64,000 nt of DNA, taken from NCBI RefSeq assembly GCF_954871325.1, contig NC_088779.1, forward strand, positions 2,048,846 through 2,112,845. The letters run 5' to 3'. Below the pieces are notes generated by a model. It did not search any database. It saw nothing but the letters and a program-made list of their open reading frames with translations, and was not told the origin of the DNA. This DNA is from Gordionus sp. m RMFG-2023. Lineage: Eukaryota > Nematomorpha > Gordioida > Chordodea > Parachordodidae. Below, one piece after another: positions 37,258 through 49,824 of the stretch. The translations under genes and the position numbers were made by a program. The stretch's first letter is position 1. Each line of letters opens with the position of its first letter.

Positions 37258-40247
37258 ATGAATAATAGATTGATCTTGTTGGTTCTTTTGGGAATTCTTG
37301 GAGTGACGAATTTTTGGATTGGTGTTACCGATGGTAAGAAGAAAAAAAAAATGTCACCTAAAATTTGACACCAGAACAAAATAAACCTTTATACTAAACC
37401 TGAACCTTTATAGAATAGGGTTGTGATTCGTGCAATGTATATAATCACTTGTACCCTAATTGTTTTACAAAGTTTTTTATCCCATAAATGATTTATGCAC
37501 TGCATTTCAGGGACATATAATAAATCATTTATATATGTATATATTAAAAATTAAAATTTATATATTAAAATAACACATGAAAATTATTTTGTCCAATTCT
37601 GAAAAATCTGGCAAGTGTATTGTTTCAAAAACGGTGTGCCCAGGAGCAAACTGGATGCACAACGAAAAATATCGTCATCTATTAGTTAATTATTTACGAT
37701 ACTAGGGTAGGAGTCAAGCCATCATGGCCGGATTTGCTAGAATTATGCTTCTTGAGGAATGATTTGTATTGATTAAGCGAAGAACCGAGATACCAATCCT
37801 AGATCCCAGTCTTTTAGCTTTGATGAATCTGGTTAAGGTATATTTGGCAAGGTATTGATGTCTCAGCAATTTAAGGCTTCGTCTATCAAATTATTATTTA
37901 GAATTGAAATGATTTGGGAAATGATTTGTTTTAAGGAATTTGTAGAAGATATGAAATAAATTAGCGCAATCGTTATTGCAGATATCAGTCCCTAAGCTTC
38001 CAGATATGCAAGGAAGAGTTTCCTGAAGCCAGGAGTTAGAATATACTCCGAACGCAACTTGAAACCTGAAGCTCTGGTTTATTCAAGACGATTACAATCA
38101 ATTTTTGAAATTGCCTCGAGGGGTAAGCGTAGAAAATTCCAGTAAGCTATTGACATACTTTTTCAGATTTTTCAAGTACAATTAAACGCGCAACCAAAGA
38201 TACTTGGAACAAGATTATGCGGCAGTTTTCGATATCGATAAATTTAACCAATAAATTTTGTCAATGAATTGAGTGTCTAAATCTAAAAAATGGTAGGTAG
38301 GAAATGATGGAATACTTTAAATAAATATTCAAGTTCGGGAGCATGCAGTAATGACAAATATTAAAATAATAAAAAGTATTAGTGAGAAGTAGTGTTGTTA
38401 AACGGCTCATTTTGAGCCGATTTTTAAAAACCGGTAACTCAACGTTTTATTAGGAAAAATATTATGCAAGTCTTCAGATTTTGCACATAGGCGGCACAAA
38501 TGTTTGAACATCTATCAACGAAATCTAGAGGCTTAGGCAATATTTTTCCGGCTAAAAGATTGAGTTAGCCATTTTTAAACTCGAATCGAGCCGTCTAACA
38601 CCACTAGTGAGAAGTGTAAATATTATATATTAACCTGGGATTTTGCTGTTTTCAAAAAAAAAATATAATTTTTTTAAAATTTTTAAATGGAAGAGATGCC
38701 AGAGTAATTGCTCAAAAGTTAGGATCCTGATAAACCTCTTTAAATTTGGCCACTTTTTTCGAAAATTTGTGCTGCCATTTTGTTCTGTCATTCATTTTAT
38801 TTTGTTAAATAAAAAGTTTACAAAAATTAATTTTTTTTTAATAAAAATTTAAACAAGGGTATAAGTATTTAAAAAATTAGTCTGAGGTTTTCCTCAGCGA
38901 TTTTATTTATAAACCACAACTAGTGTTATTAAACTATATAACTTTGACCATCTCAATTGTGGCTAAATCAAGTTTTTAGTCTAAAAAATTGAATCAAGTC
39001 TCTAAGTTGAGTCTAAACTTGATGAGTGGAATGATTTTGGTTAAAAAAATGGTTACGCTGTTTTATAGTTGTCTAGAGTTAGGTAGTTTAACAACACTAA
39101 CTAACCACAAAACAAACTTTTAACAATAGTTAATAAAAATGATATTATATATTACTAAAATATAAAGTCACTTAAAATGTAACTCCTTTATTTGAAATTC
39201 GTTACTTTTTTTAAAAAAATATAATATCTTAACCTGATATTTTTTTAAGGGAAAAATGTAACGGCTATACAAACTATTAGATAATTATAATTTTCAAGAA
39301 TATATTGAAGAGAGAGAAAAAAAAGCAAATAAATAAATAAAAATAAATAGATATTATTTTTCTATCTTTTCTCTCAGCTGCTTGCCTGGTTACGCTCAAG
39401 GGAGTGTCTATACCAATACCGGATACCATAACTTTGAAAACCTATTATGGTAAATTTAATTTTGATTGATTATTATTTTTTTCTTCATTTATTTTAATAT
39501 CCATTTTTATTCTTATAATTACTCATTTTTTTTTCTCTTACTCTTTTAATACATATATTTTTTTATATTAAGGAACCGACTTTCCGATGACCTTCGTGAT
39601 AAATAAGGATAATATGGATTGTCTATTTTCAATTGATTTGTACTTCTTCGCCAAAGCAACACAAATAAGTATTATTTTAAATTTTTTATAGATTTTCCAT
39701 TAGAATATTTTATCCTCCTTCCAAATTATCCTAATAATTAAGGTGTTGTAAATGGGAATGATGTAAATTTTCAATACAATAATGGCGTTCAAGCGGGAAC
39801 GATAGATGGTGCTGACCTGATACTAACTCCTGGAAATTTAGGCACTTCAGAAGAAATAGGCGGTTTCGTAAGGTTCTCATTGGACTTTGAAATGAGAAAT
39901 AATACTAATCCAACTACATGCGTAGTGAGTTCTTCCTTATCAATTCATTCATGGCTTCATATTTTTTTCTTAAATTTTATTTTAATCGGATCTGTTTCTT
40001 CCTAAAGTTTCTTCTTATTTTTTTTTTACTTTTCTCACTTCGCTATCTATTTTCTGAATAAATTATAACAGCAAACATCACAGAATAGATTCCCATAAAT
40101 TTGCAACTAAAAAAGTAGTTAAAGTTTTTGTTTAAAAAGAAATTACATGTAGCCGAAAATAATATTTCTTTTTAATGGTATTAAATTTATTTTATACAGA
40201 TCAATACCAAAAGCAAAATTATAAGTATGGGTTACACTGGTTCCTAA
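37258..40247 (+). CDS. Small secreted protein family, copy C (subfamily 2), intact
   Basis: Unrecognised secreted protein of 157 aa. The exons are 37258-37333, 39378-39449, 39573-39668, 39743-39924 and 40200-40247, with GT-AG introns. The signal peptide is MNNRLILLVLLGILGVTN... ending near VTD. The mature chain reads AACLVTLKGVSIPIPDTIT, LKTYYGTDFPMTFVINKD, CLFSIDLYFFAKATQIS, VVNGNDVNFQYNNGV, LILTPGNLGTSEEIGGF, VRFSLDFEM, and ends INTKSKIISMGYTGS. The conserved cysteines are Cys28 and Cys66; a third (TTCV) is private to this copy. Exon 4 is one codon shorter than in other members. Intron 1 is 2 kb and contains two MITEs (38390-38606, 38921-39099). The gene is mirrored by copy G, with an identical exon 1. 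Function unknown. Confidence 0.87.
37640..38380 (+). repeat. Intron-1 segment shared only by copies C and G
   Basis: A GC-richer stretch is found inverted at 58060-58780. One forward frame near 38040-38150 reads YSERNLKPEALVYSRRLQ and then SIFEIASRGKRRKFQ before a stop. The corresponding frame in copy G keeps nearly the same residues. It could be a relic exon of an unrelated gene or transposon carried into the intron. I do not recognise it. Confidence 0.5.
38390..38606. mobile_element. hAT MITE (TAGTGTTGTTAAACGGC family)
   Basis: The ends are TAGTGTTGTTAAACGGCTC and GAGCCGTCTAACACCACTA. Perfect duplications GTGAGAAG lie at 38382-38389 and 38607-38614. The same insertion with the same target occurs in copy G at 57826-58043, so it predates the C/G duplication. 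Confidence 0.95.
38921..39099. mobile_element. hAT MITE (TAGTGTT, 'ctttgaccatctc' family)
   Basis: The ends are TAGTGTTATTAAA and TTTAACAACACTA. The interior 'gaccatctcaattgtggc' and 'gttgtctagagttaggtag' is also found at 44562-44732, 57298-57482 and 61830-62005. The left target is ACCACAAC; the right flank has a short extra 'acta' before 'accacaa'. It is shared by copies C, F and G. Confidence 0.9.
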
Positions 40248-40279
40248 AATTGGAGTCACTTATTTCGCATCAAAAAAAC

Positions 40280-40850
40280 ATTATCATCTAAACATGGAAC
40301 AAAAAATAATCAATATCAAATATTATGATCATTATTATATTTTATTAATGTTTAATTTAATTTTAGAAAATTCGTGTTTGTAGATTAGATAAATTTATAT
40401 TCTTGCTTATTTAAAAAAAAAAATTAATTATAAAAATTGTCAAAACCAAATAAATATCAAAATTTTAAATGGACAGATTATGGAATGATTGCGAAATTGG
40501 AAAATCTTTAAATCATTACAGTTGAGTTGAAGATTATATTAAAGGTGTTAGTTATAATGAAAAAAAATTTGTGGGCATAATATTAATTAGTAGATTATAA
40601 TTTTTAACATGAATTAAAAGTATAATACTTTCAAAAATAAACTGAAAAAATTATTTTAAAACCCCCATTTCATTTATCTATATAATAAAAAAAATTGAAA
40701 TAATAGTTTAAAGTCGCTAGATTTATAATATAATTGTATGATAAATGCAAATGACTAACTAAACTGAAAATGCTTAAGCAAACTAAAATTCATAAAGATA
40801 TAAACCAGAAATGTTGCAGTTATAAATTATTTACATACTTTACTTAACCA
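40280..40850 (+). repeat. Duplicated 3' flank after copy C
   Basis: The words 'tggacagattatggaatgat', 'gcgaaattggaaaatcttt' and 'gatgataaatgcaaatgact'-like order recur at 42405-42815 (+), 48380-48965 (+) and 55520-56100 (-). It contains no coding. It marks the spacer between the two genes of a repeat unit. Confidence 0.8.
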
Positions 40851-40854
40851 GGAT

Positions 40855-41230
40855 TTTAGTGTTTTTTGGCAGGCTTCAAAAACTTTATAATATTTATTTT
40901 AACTTTTTCATCTTAACATTACATTCCCGTTGAGCCAAGTTTAAAAATTTTTATATTTTTTTTTAAAAATAAATTGATTGGAAAAATAGACTTTTTTTTA
41001 TTACTTTATTATTATAATATAGGGTGGTTATAATTTTAAACTATAGGTATTGATAATATCGATAATTTTATTTTATTTTTATATTTGTTCAGGTTAATAT
41101 TTTTATTTTAACTATATTTTTTGGCAAGTCCCAAAAAATTTATAATATTTATTTTAAATTTTAACTTTTTCATCCTAACATTACATTTTCCATTGAGCCA
41201 TGTTTAAAAATTTTTACATATTTTTTTAAA
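40855..41230 (+). promoter_or_regulatory. Upstream conserved block of relic E, present twice
   Basis: Two versions (about 40855-40945 and 41085-41215) share 'ttggcagg/ttggcaag', 'ttataatatttattttaact', 'tcctaacattacattt' and 'gagcca'. They mirror 55110-55510 on the minus strand. The relic exon 1 begins 190 bp downstream. Confidence 0.45.
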
Positions 41231-41405
41231 GATAAATTGATGGAAAAGGGGCATTTTTATGACTTATTTACTCATCTCTAAACCTACAATATTTTTTTAA
41301 TTTTATATCATCTCTTCTTCCTTATTCTTGATAATATAATTTTATCAAAAAAAAATTTAAAATCACATTTCAAAAATAAATATTTAAATAAATATAATTT
41401 CATTT

Positions 41406-41480
41406 ATAAATAATAAATTAGTCTCACTGGTTCTTTTCGGAATTCTAGGAGCGACGAATTTTGGAATGGTGTTACTGATG
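41406..41480 (+). pseudogene. Relic E: solitary exon 1, subfamily 1
   Basis: It aligns with exon 1 of copy A, but the start codon position reads ATA and one T is missing in 'aattttgg', giving 75 nt and a frameshift. The donor 'gatg|gtaag' is kept. It is followed by intron-1 sequence (41481-42410) that jumps at about 42405 into 3'-flank sequence, so exons 2-5 were lost, probably by deletion between repeats. Confidence 0.85.
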
Positions 41481-41929
41481 GTAAGATAAAAAAAATTAAA
41501 TTATTACTTAAATTTTAAAACCCGAAGTTTCATTTTTTTTTAAAAAAATAAAAAATCTTATTACTAAGCTGGAAAACTTTTACTAGATTAGGGTTAGAAA
41601 TTCTTGCATTAGACGACCACATATATTTTCACTTGTACCCTAATTGTGTTTTACAAATTTTTTATCCCATTAGAACAATCTTTGCACTGCTTTGCTTTAC
41701 AGGAAGGTATATATAATTATATCATTTTTTATTTTTAAAAATTTATATAATATATTTTAAATAAAAAAAAAAATTTTACAACATATAAATTTATATTTAA
41801 AAATCAACATGAAAAATATTTAAAAAAAAATTATTAAAAAAGGAGAATGCCCAGCGAATAATTCGAGTTAATAATTTTTTAAACATTAAATGATTGGCTA
41901 GAATTTTTGCAATAGAAATGTTTCCTTTT

Positions 41930-42405
41930 GTTTATTAAAAGAGGAGAGATATGTGTTTTTTTATCCTTATGGATTTCGAAACCGTTTTGGGCAGATGATA
42001 TAGCCACGATGGGGACGAAGTGGTATCACCCATGAGGTAAGAATATTCTTGACATTAACGACTCAGCACTGAGAAGGGGGGTCATGTATATTGTTAGAAA
42101 GGGCTGGGGGGGGGGGGTCTGTGCAAGTAAAATACCCAGACCAAAAGTTTGCCTGGTGGGCTATAGTTTTTCCGTCAGGGTATTTTTTTTTAAATCTATG
42201 CTGAATGTGGATTCAGGAATGCACGTATGCCTTACTGAGAAATTTGGCAATAAATAGTATTTATTTTTGTTAGTTTCGATTAATTTTTGATATGATTTTA
42301 AAATGCAGCGCATGGCGTCCAAAACAGTCCTGCTACCTGTTGATGACATATGTTTTCAAGAGAGTATAACGGATCTCCCTATTTCAGACCCTCCACCGTA
42401 TCAAC
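41930..42405 (+). repeat. Conserved intron-1 segment of subfamily 1 (relic E)
   Basis: It is the counterpart of 8105-9100 and 53880-54500, with G-run at about 42104-42117, 'aacgactcagcactgag' and 'accctccacc'. Confidence 0.75.
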
Positions 42406-42820
42406 ATTTTAAATGGACAGATTATGGAATGATTGCGAAATTGAAAAATCTTTAACAAATCATTTTGAGTTGAAGATTATATTAAAGATGTTAGTTATAT
42501 TGAAAAAATTTGTGGGCATAATATTTAGTTAGTTGATTATAATTTTTAATATGAATTATAGGTATAATACTTTCAAAAATAAACTGAAAAAATATTAAAA
42601 CCCCCATTTCATTTGTCTATATAATAAAAAAAAATTGAATAATAGTTTAAGGTTCTAGATTTCTAATATAATTGTACGATAAATGCAAATGACTAACTAA
42701 ATTGAAAATGCTTAAGCAAGCTAAAATTCGTAAAGATAAACCAGAAATGTTGCAGTTATAAATTATTTACATACTTTATTTAACCAGGAATTACTCCTTT
42801 TTTATAAAACAAGTCATTCA
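42405..42820 (+). repeat. Duplicated 3' flank joined to relic intron
   Basis: It is homologous to 40440-40860. Its junction to the intron segment at about 42405 marks the deletion that removed exons 2-5 of relic E. Confidence 0.75.
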
Positions 42821-42824
42821 TCAT

Positions 42825-43140
42825 TAATCAAGGTTAATTTTAATTTTAGTTATTTTTGGCAGGCTTCAAAAATTTTATAATATTTATTTTAACTTTTTCA
42901 TCCTAACATTACATTCCCTTTGAGCCAAGTTTAAAAACTTTTACATATTTTTTTAAAGATAAATTGATGGATAAGGGGCATTTTTATGACTTATTTATTC
43001 ATCTAAAAACCTACAATATTTTTTTTATTTTATATCATCTCTTCTTCCTTATTCTTGATAATATAATTTTATATAAAAAAATTTTTAAAATCAGATTTCA
43101 AAAATTAAAATTTAAATAAATATAATTTCATTTATGAAAC
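42825..43140 (+). repeat. Further copy of the upstream block, truncated
   Basis: It contains 'aacattacattccctttgag' followed by 'aatttcatttatgaaacatt' where an exon 1 would start, but the exon is absent. The sequence switches at about 43145 to the far-upstream region of copy F. Confidence 0.55.
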
Positions 43141-43545
43141 ATTAGAATAGAAATTCTAGATTATTAATCTGATTCTGGCGAAAGACGAGACAGCCTCTAC
43201 CGATGAAAGTTGTGAGGATTAACATTAAACAGTTTTATCGCTCACAAAACACAAATGATGATGAAAATATGAAGTTCTTGGAAGTATAATAAAAAAAATT
43301 TTCCTCAGCACCGACAAGTTCGACTTCCAGTGAATAGATTATTTTAAAAAAAAATATTCACGCCTTCCTTTTTTTGTTTGTTTGTTATTAATATGGAATT
43401 AAAGAAACAGGAGAACAAACTATGATATAATAAATTCAAAATAGGGGTAAAAGTAATAATTAGTGTTGTTAAAAAGTCGAGTTCACCAGACTCCGACTCA
43501 GAGTCTCGAGTCGTTAGTCGAATATGTCGACTAACTCAAACTCAA

Positions 43546-43619
43546 GTCGTGAACTCGAGTCGTGAACTCGAGTCGTGAACTCGAGTCGTGAACTCAAGTC
43601 GACTCGAGTCGTGAACTTA
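43546..43619. repeat. 13-bp tandem repeat (GTCGTGAACTCGA)
   Basis: Units start at 43546, 43559, 43572 and 43585, with an irregular further unit at 43608. The repeat lies inside what looks like a truncated hAT MITE and is absent from the homologous region of copy C. Confidence 0.92.
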
Positions 43620-44293
43620 AGAAGTTGGGACGGGGCGTACCCGGCATGATCTAAATATATTTCTTTCGTTAGCGGTCGGTTAAGGGTTAAAAAAAATTTT
43701 TTCTAGAGCAGCAGTGAAAGTGGCGTAATTAGACCAGTGTCCATCTCTAATCACGATTCATAAAAATGATCGCGATATTGAAAAATTATTTAAAATAAAA
43801 AAAAAAATTTTTTTTCTATAAAATATTGATTTTTGGTTAATTGATTATGAAAACGTGATATCGAAATTGGCATTTGAAATACGGTTTTATATTTTTTAAA
43901 AAACTAATATGGACCCCTTTATTTTTTATTAATAGGTATTGATGTGTATATATATCGATTATATATTTCTTTAAAATATATTTATCAGGTGTTAATTTTT
44001 AATTTATTTTTTAACTGTTTTTTTTTGGCGGGTCCAAACTTTGATAATATTTATTCAACTTTCAACTTCCCATACAAAACCTACGCATCCTTGAGAGCCA
44101 ATTTTTATTAAAATTTTAATATTTTTTTCTATTTATATTTGTTGGAAATAATACTTTTTTATATTTATTAATACCCAAACCAAACATCCAATATTTGAAT
44201 TTTATTTCCCTATTTCTTTACTCATTTAAAATTAAAAATTTTAATCATTATAATAATTTTTTGTTAAAAATATATATTTTTTTGAATTTAATA

Positions 44294-44299
44294 TCAGTT
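44294..44299 (+). promoter_or_regulatory. Candidate initiator TCAGTT, copy F
   Basis: The same sequence and distance to the ATG as in copy C. Confidence 0.3.
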
Positions 44300-44329
44300 T
44301 CAAAATAAATAAATAAATATATATACATT

Positions 44330-47300
44330 ATGAATAATAGATTAATCTTGTTGGTTCTTTTGGGAATTCTTGGAATGACGAATTTTTGGATTCATGTTAC
44401 CGATGGTAAGAAGAAAATTAAATGTCAATTAAAATTTGAGACCAGAACAAATAAAAAGTCTATAAAAATTAATTTTTTTTAATAAAAATTTAAACAAAGA
44501 TATAAGTTTTTGAAAAATTTGTCCAAAGTTTTCCCCAACGATTGTATTTATAAACCACAACTAGTGTTATTAAGTTACCTAACTTTGACCGTCTCAATTG
44601 TGGCTAAATCAAGCTAGTAGCCAAAAAATTGAATTAAGTCTCTAAACTTGATGATTGAGTGGAATATTTTTGGTTAAAAACATGGTTACGCTGTTTTATA
44701 GTTGTCTAAAGTTAGGTAGTTTAACAACACTAACCACAATTAGAACTGTGCGCCGCCGGTAATTTTATTTACGCCGGAAAAGCCGCCGATTGAGATCAGC
44801 GGCTATCGCGGCGGCGTGGCGTGTGTAATTTTTAGAAAGCATATTAATTATATTTATATATTAAATTATTATGTAAAGCTTTATTTTGAAAGTTAAAACT
44901 ATATCTAATTTATAATTTGTTTCATTCCAGCCCTAATTATTTTCATATTTTTAAATATCTTTTTAATGTTTAAAATAAATATGAAATCTAATAGGGCGAA
45001 ATTATGTTTTGATGTACTGCTTAGATTTAATGCCATTTGATTTTATAAACAATAAAGGAATGACAGACTTTCTAAAGGTTTAAAAATTATATAAAATGAT
45101 TATTAAAAAATAATTTGTTCAAAAATTAGAAATATTAGATAATTGATTCCTTGTCAGAATTGCCAAATAGGTCCATTAGTAGGGGTGCACTAGACGATGT
45201 TTATTTATCTATAAAGGCGCATGTTTTAAATTTGATTGATTCTGGACAAATTTTGTTCTATCACTTTTGATTTATGGACCGATCATTTCAAGCGTCGAAA
45301 TCATATCACAATTAGTCTTCATCATTTAGATGAAAATTTTGATTTATAATATTTTACCCTAGCAACTAGAAATGTGACTCAAAAGCATGCTGGGGGAAAC
45401 AATATTATCTGAGATTGATAGTATTGAAGAGGAGTTCCATTTAAAAGCCAAAATAATACAAATGGTAACTGATGCTGGGGCCAATGTCAGAGGAAACGTC
45501 AGATTAGGGGATTATGAGCATCAGTTATGCTTAGGGCATGGACTTCATAATTTGGTTACAGTTGATGGCATAAAAAAAGTTACCAAAATTGATATTCTCG
45601 TTAAAAAAATTAGAGAAATTATTTCAGCCCTCAGATATCGAGTAGCTGATTTGGAATGTGAAATTGAGGCTGAACATCGTAAATGTCTGCAGTCAGTTTA
45701 TGAGACAGGTAATAATCTTGGATATTGATGATTCTGATCCATACCTTGATGACCATTTTGATATGTCTGATGTATCGGATAATAGAAATGGCATCGCCAA
45801 CCAATCCAATTAATGCAAAAACTTTAAAATTAAATTGCCCTACCCGCTGTCATAGCATATTAATTATGCTAGAAAGTGTTTGCCGTGTAAACAAAATTCC
45901 TATAAATAATGTTCTAAATAAAATAGAGGAAAACAATCTTTAAAACTCTTTAATAATGAATGGGATATGATAGATAAGCTTTACGGAGTATTAAATATAT
46001 TCTGAGAGTCGGTGGAATTTCTTTCCTCCCAAAAAGGATCTACAGCAAACTTAGGGTTATTATTTCGCAGTGAAATAGAAGCTCATATACAAATCAATAG
46101 ATCTGATTGCTCAGATATTATATGCTTAAAAGAAAATATGAAAAAAAGCTTGACCATAGGTTTCCGATCACTGAACTTCAAGTTATTTTATATTTTTATT
46201 AATAAAAATATATTTTAAACATGAGATATTAGCAACTCTACTTGATCCAAGATTTCAAAATCTCAAAGTTATTTCACAATATTTAAATTCAAATTCTACG
46301 ACATCATTGCAATTTCTAATACGCATTTAAAACTTTTAGAGCATGATAGAAATGCTCTGAGTGAAATTCAAGTCGAGGATGGTACATCATGCTCTTATAT
46401 AGCGAAATTAGCTCGAAAACATTCCCTTCCTATTAACGATTATAACAATATTACTAATTTTGAACAAGAATGCCATATTTTTCTCAGCCAAAATATTATC
46501 CCAGAAGAGGATGCATTGCTCTTTTGGAAGAAAAAGCGACTGAAACTTCATATGCTAGCTAATTTAGCTAGGAAGGTTCTTTGCGTACCTGCAACCAGTA
46601 CACCCAGCGAAATAATTTTTTCCATTGCTGGATTAATACTCAAGGCTAAAAGGAGTTCTTAATGTCTCACAAATCTTGATAAAATACTGTTTATTCATGA
46701 CAATTATAATTTTGCTAATTCTGAATTCTGACTTATTATATTTCATACTTTATATTTTGTTACAATTCCAAATTTATTTTAATAATAATAAAAATCAATA
46801 GAATATATCTTATATGTTTTGTTGATATGACTCTGATTGAGTAAAAATACAATTCCTTGGTCTATTTCCGAGAATGAGAAAATACATAAATTTAAATAGG
46901 AGTGAGACAGGAAATAATTTAAGATCAATTAAACTATGGTTAACAATGTGTTAGAAAAGATCGCCTAAATAAATTATAAAAAATGTAAACAATAATTTAC
47001 AAATTAAATTCATTAAAAAATATATTGATTTATAAATTAAATTCATTAAAAAAAATTTTAAAATAAATATCACGCCGCCGCTGCCGAAAATTTAGAAGAC
47101 GGCGGCAAAATCGACGCCCCGCCGAACGCCGATAAAAACACCTAAAAAAACCGCCGCCATTGATTGAGACATAGGCGCACAGGTCTAACCACAACACAAA
47201 CATTTAACAATAGAAATAAAAATGATATTATATATTAATAAAATATAAAGTCAGGTAAAATGTATCCTCTTTATTTGAAATTCGTTACTTTTAAAAAATA

Positions 47301-48359
47301 TTGTTTTAATATCTTAACCTTATTTTTTTAAGGGAAAAATGTAACTGCTATACACACTATTAGATAATTATAATTTTCAAGAATATATTGAAGAGTGAGA
47401 AAAAAAAAAGGAAATAAATAAATAAAAATAAATAAATATTATTTTTCTATCTTTTCTCTCAGCTGCTTGCCTGGTTACCCTCCAGGGAGTGTCTATACCA
47501 ATACCGGTAAAAACCATAACTTTGAAAACCTATTATGGTAAATTTTATTTTGATTGATTATTATTTTTTCTTCATTTATTTTATCATCCATCTCTATTCT
47601 TATAATTCCTCATTTTTTTTTCTTTCTTACTCTTTTAATACATTTATTTATTTTTTTCTATTTATTAAGGAACCGACTTTCCGATGACCTTCGTGATAAA
47701 TAAGGATAATAATGAATGCCGATTTTCAATTGATTTGTACTTCTTCGCCAAAGCAACACAAATAAGTATTAATTTTTATTTTATATAGATTTTCCATTAG
47801 AATATTATATCCTCCTTCCAAATTATCCTATTCATTAAGGTGTTGTAAATGGGAACGATGTAAATTTCCAATACAATAATGGCGTTTATCCAGCGGGACA
47901 GATAATTGGTGCTGACCTGTCACTAAATCCTGGAAATTTAGGCACTTCCGAAGAAATAGGCGGTTTTGAAAAGTTCTCATTGGACTTTATAATGAATAAT
48001 AATAGTAATCCAACTACAGTCGTCGTGAGTTCTTCCTTCTCAATTCATTTATGACTTCGTTTATTTTCTCAAATTTTATTTTAATCGGATCTGTTTCTTC
48101 CTAAAGTTTCTTCTTAATTTTTTTTTTTTACTTTTCTCACTTCGCTTCAATCTATTTTCCGAATGAATTAAAACAGCAAACATCTTAGAATAGATTCCCA
48201 TAAATTTACAACTAAAGAAATGTAGTTAAAGTTATTTTTAAAAATTAAATAATTACATTTAGCCGGAAATAATATCATTTTTTTAATAAAAATTAAATTT
48301 ATTTTATACAGATCAATACCAAAAGCAAAATTGTAAGTATGGGTTACGCTAGTTTCTAA
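44330..48359 (+). CDS. Small secreted protein family, copy F (subfamily 2), intact
   Basis: Unrecognised secreted protein of 159 aa. The exons are 44330-44405, 47463-47537, 47670-47765, 47840-48024 and 48312-48359, with GT-AG introns. The signal peptide is MNNRLILLVLLGILGMTN... The mature chain has AACLVTLQGVSIPIPVKT (one codon longer than copy C in exon 2), GTDFPMTFVINKDNNEC, FSIDLYFFAKATQIS, NFQYNNGVYPAGQIIG, LGTSEEIGGFEKFSLDF, and ends INTKSKIVSMGYASF. The two family cysteines are present. Length differences from other copies are whole codons. Intron 1 carries a MITE (44562-44732) and a complete-length hAT (44741-47187), yet all splice sites are intact. Function unknown. Confidence 0.87.
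44562..44732. mobile_element. hAT MITE in intron 1 of copy F
   Basis: The ends are TAGTGTTATTAAG and TTTAACAACACTA. Target duplications are ACCACAAC (44554-44561) and ACCACAAT (44733-44740). It is the same insertion as 38921-39099 and 57298-57482. Confidence 0.93.
44741..47187 (+). mobile_element. hAT transposon, full length, broken transposase
   Basis: The ends are TAGAACTGTGCGCC and GGCGCACAGGTCTA, with subterminal 'gccgccg' repeats. Flanks are ACCACAAT (44733-44740) and ACCACAAC (47188-47195). Forward coding traces are SITFDLWTDHFKRRNHITIS (45259), VTDAGANV...CLGHGLHNLV (45460-45560), LKLNCPTRCHSILIMLE (45828-45880), and the C-terminal dimerisation block LLFWKKKRLKLHMLANLARK then VLCVPATSTPSEIIFSIAGL (46510-46640). 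These are the RNase H-like core and hATC regions of hAT transposases. The frames are interrupted several times. The empty site is seen in copies C and G. Confidence 0.93.
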
Positions 48360-48379
48360 TATTGGCGTCACTTATTTCG

Positions 48380-48965
48380 CATCGAAAAAACGTTATCATC
48401 AATGATTGGAACAAAAATACTCAATATCAAATATTATGATCATTATTATATTTATTAATGTTTAATTTAATTTAGAAAATTCTTGTTTGTAGATTAGAAA
48501 AATTTATATTCCTGCTAATTAAAAAAAAAAATTAATTATAAAAATTGTCAAAACCAAATATATATCAAAATTTTAAATATTATTGAATGATTGCGAAATT
48601 GGAAAATCTATTTACAGTTGAGTTGAAGATTATATCAAAGATATTAGTTATAATGAAAAAAATTTGTGGGCATAATATTTAGTTAGTAAATTATAATTTT
48701 TAACATGAATTAGTATAATATTTTTAAAAATAAACTGAAAAAAATAACTTTAAAACTTTACCCCATTTCATTTATCTATATAATAAAAAAAAATTGAAAT
48801 AATAGTTTAAGGTTGCTAGATTTCTAATATAATTGTATGATAAATGCAAATGACTAACAAAACTGAAAATGCCTAAACAAACTAAAATTCGTAAAGATAA
48901 ACCAGAAATGTTACAGTTATAAATTATTTACATACTTTATTTAACCAGGAATTACTCCTTTTATA
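48380..48965 (+). repeat. Duplicated 3' flank after copy F
   Basis: It is homologous to 40280-40850, with no coding. It separates copy F from relic F2. Confidence 0.75.
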
Positions 48966-48974
48966 AAACAAGTC

Positions 48975-49100
48975 ATTCATTTTTTAGTGTTTTTTATCAG
49001 GCTTCAAAAACTTTATAATATTTATTTTAACTTTTAACTTTTTCATCCTTACATTACATTACCTTTGAGCCATGTTTAAAAATTTTTACACATTTTTTTA
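48975..49100 (+). promoter_or_regulatory. Upstream conserved block of relic F2
   Basis: It contains 'aactttataatatttatttt', 'ttacattacctttgagcc' and 'taaagataaat'. It is one block only, about 180 bp before the relic exon. Confidence 0.4.
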
Positions 49101-49277
49101 AAGATAAATCGATGGAAAAGGGGCATTTTTAAGACTTATTTACACATCTCTAAACCTACAATATTTTTTTAATTTTATATCATCTCTTCTTCCTTATTCT
49201 TGATAATATAATTTTATCAAAAAAAAATTTAAAATCACATTTCAAAAATAAATATTTAAATAAATATAATTTCATTT

Positions 49278-49353
49278 ATAAATAATAAATTAGTCTCATT
49301 GGTTCTTTTCGGAATTCTAGGAGCGACGAATTTTTGGAATGGTGTTACTGCTG
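49278..49353 (+). pseudogene. Relic F2: solitary exon 1, subfamily 1
   Basis: The 76-nt exon is in frame (NNKLVSLVLFGILGATNFW, then NGVTA) and keeps its donor, but the start codon is ATA, as in relic E and pseudogene H. Intron-1 sequence follows to about 49825. There the sequence switches to the 3' end of pseudogene H on the other strand, so exons 2-5 are missing. Confidence 0.85.
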
Positions 49354-49824
49354 GTAAGATGATGAAAAAAAATAAATTATTACTTTAATTTTGAAATCCG
49401 AAATTTCATTTTTTTTAAAAAAATTAAAAATCTTATTACTAAGCTGGAAAACTTTTACTAGATTAAGGTTAGGATTCTAGCATTAGACGACCACATATTT
49501 TCACTTGTACCCTAATTGTGTTTTACAAATTTTTTATCCCATTAGAAGAATCTCTGCACTGCTTTGCTTTACAGGAAGGGATATATAATTATATCATTTT
49601 TTATTTTTAAAAATATATATAATATATATTTTAAATAAAAAAAAAATTTTACATATAAATTTATATTTAAAATAACAACGTGATAAAAAAAAAAAAATTA
49701 TTATAAAGGAGAATGTCAAGAATAATTGGAGCCAATAATTTTTTAAATATTAAAATATCAACGTTTCGTTATGTTTTATAAAAAGAGGAGAGATATGTGT
49801 TTTAAATTATAATTTTCTAAATTA

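Larger units (their letters stand above)
43145..44329 (+). repeat. Duplicated upstream region of gene copy F
   Basis: It is homologous to 36200-37257, including 'gacgagacagcc', 'acgattcataaaaatgatcg' and the conserved block at 43915-44110. It contains a start of a hAT-type end (TAGTGTTGTTAAA at 43461) and the 13-bp tandem repeat. Confidence 0.75.
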
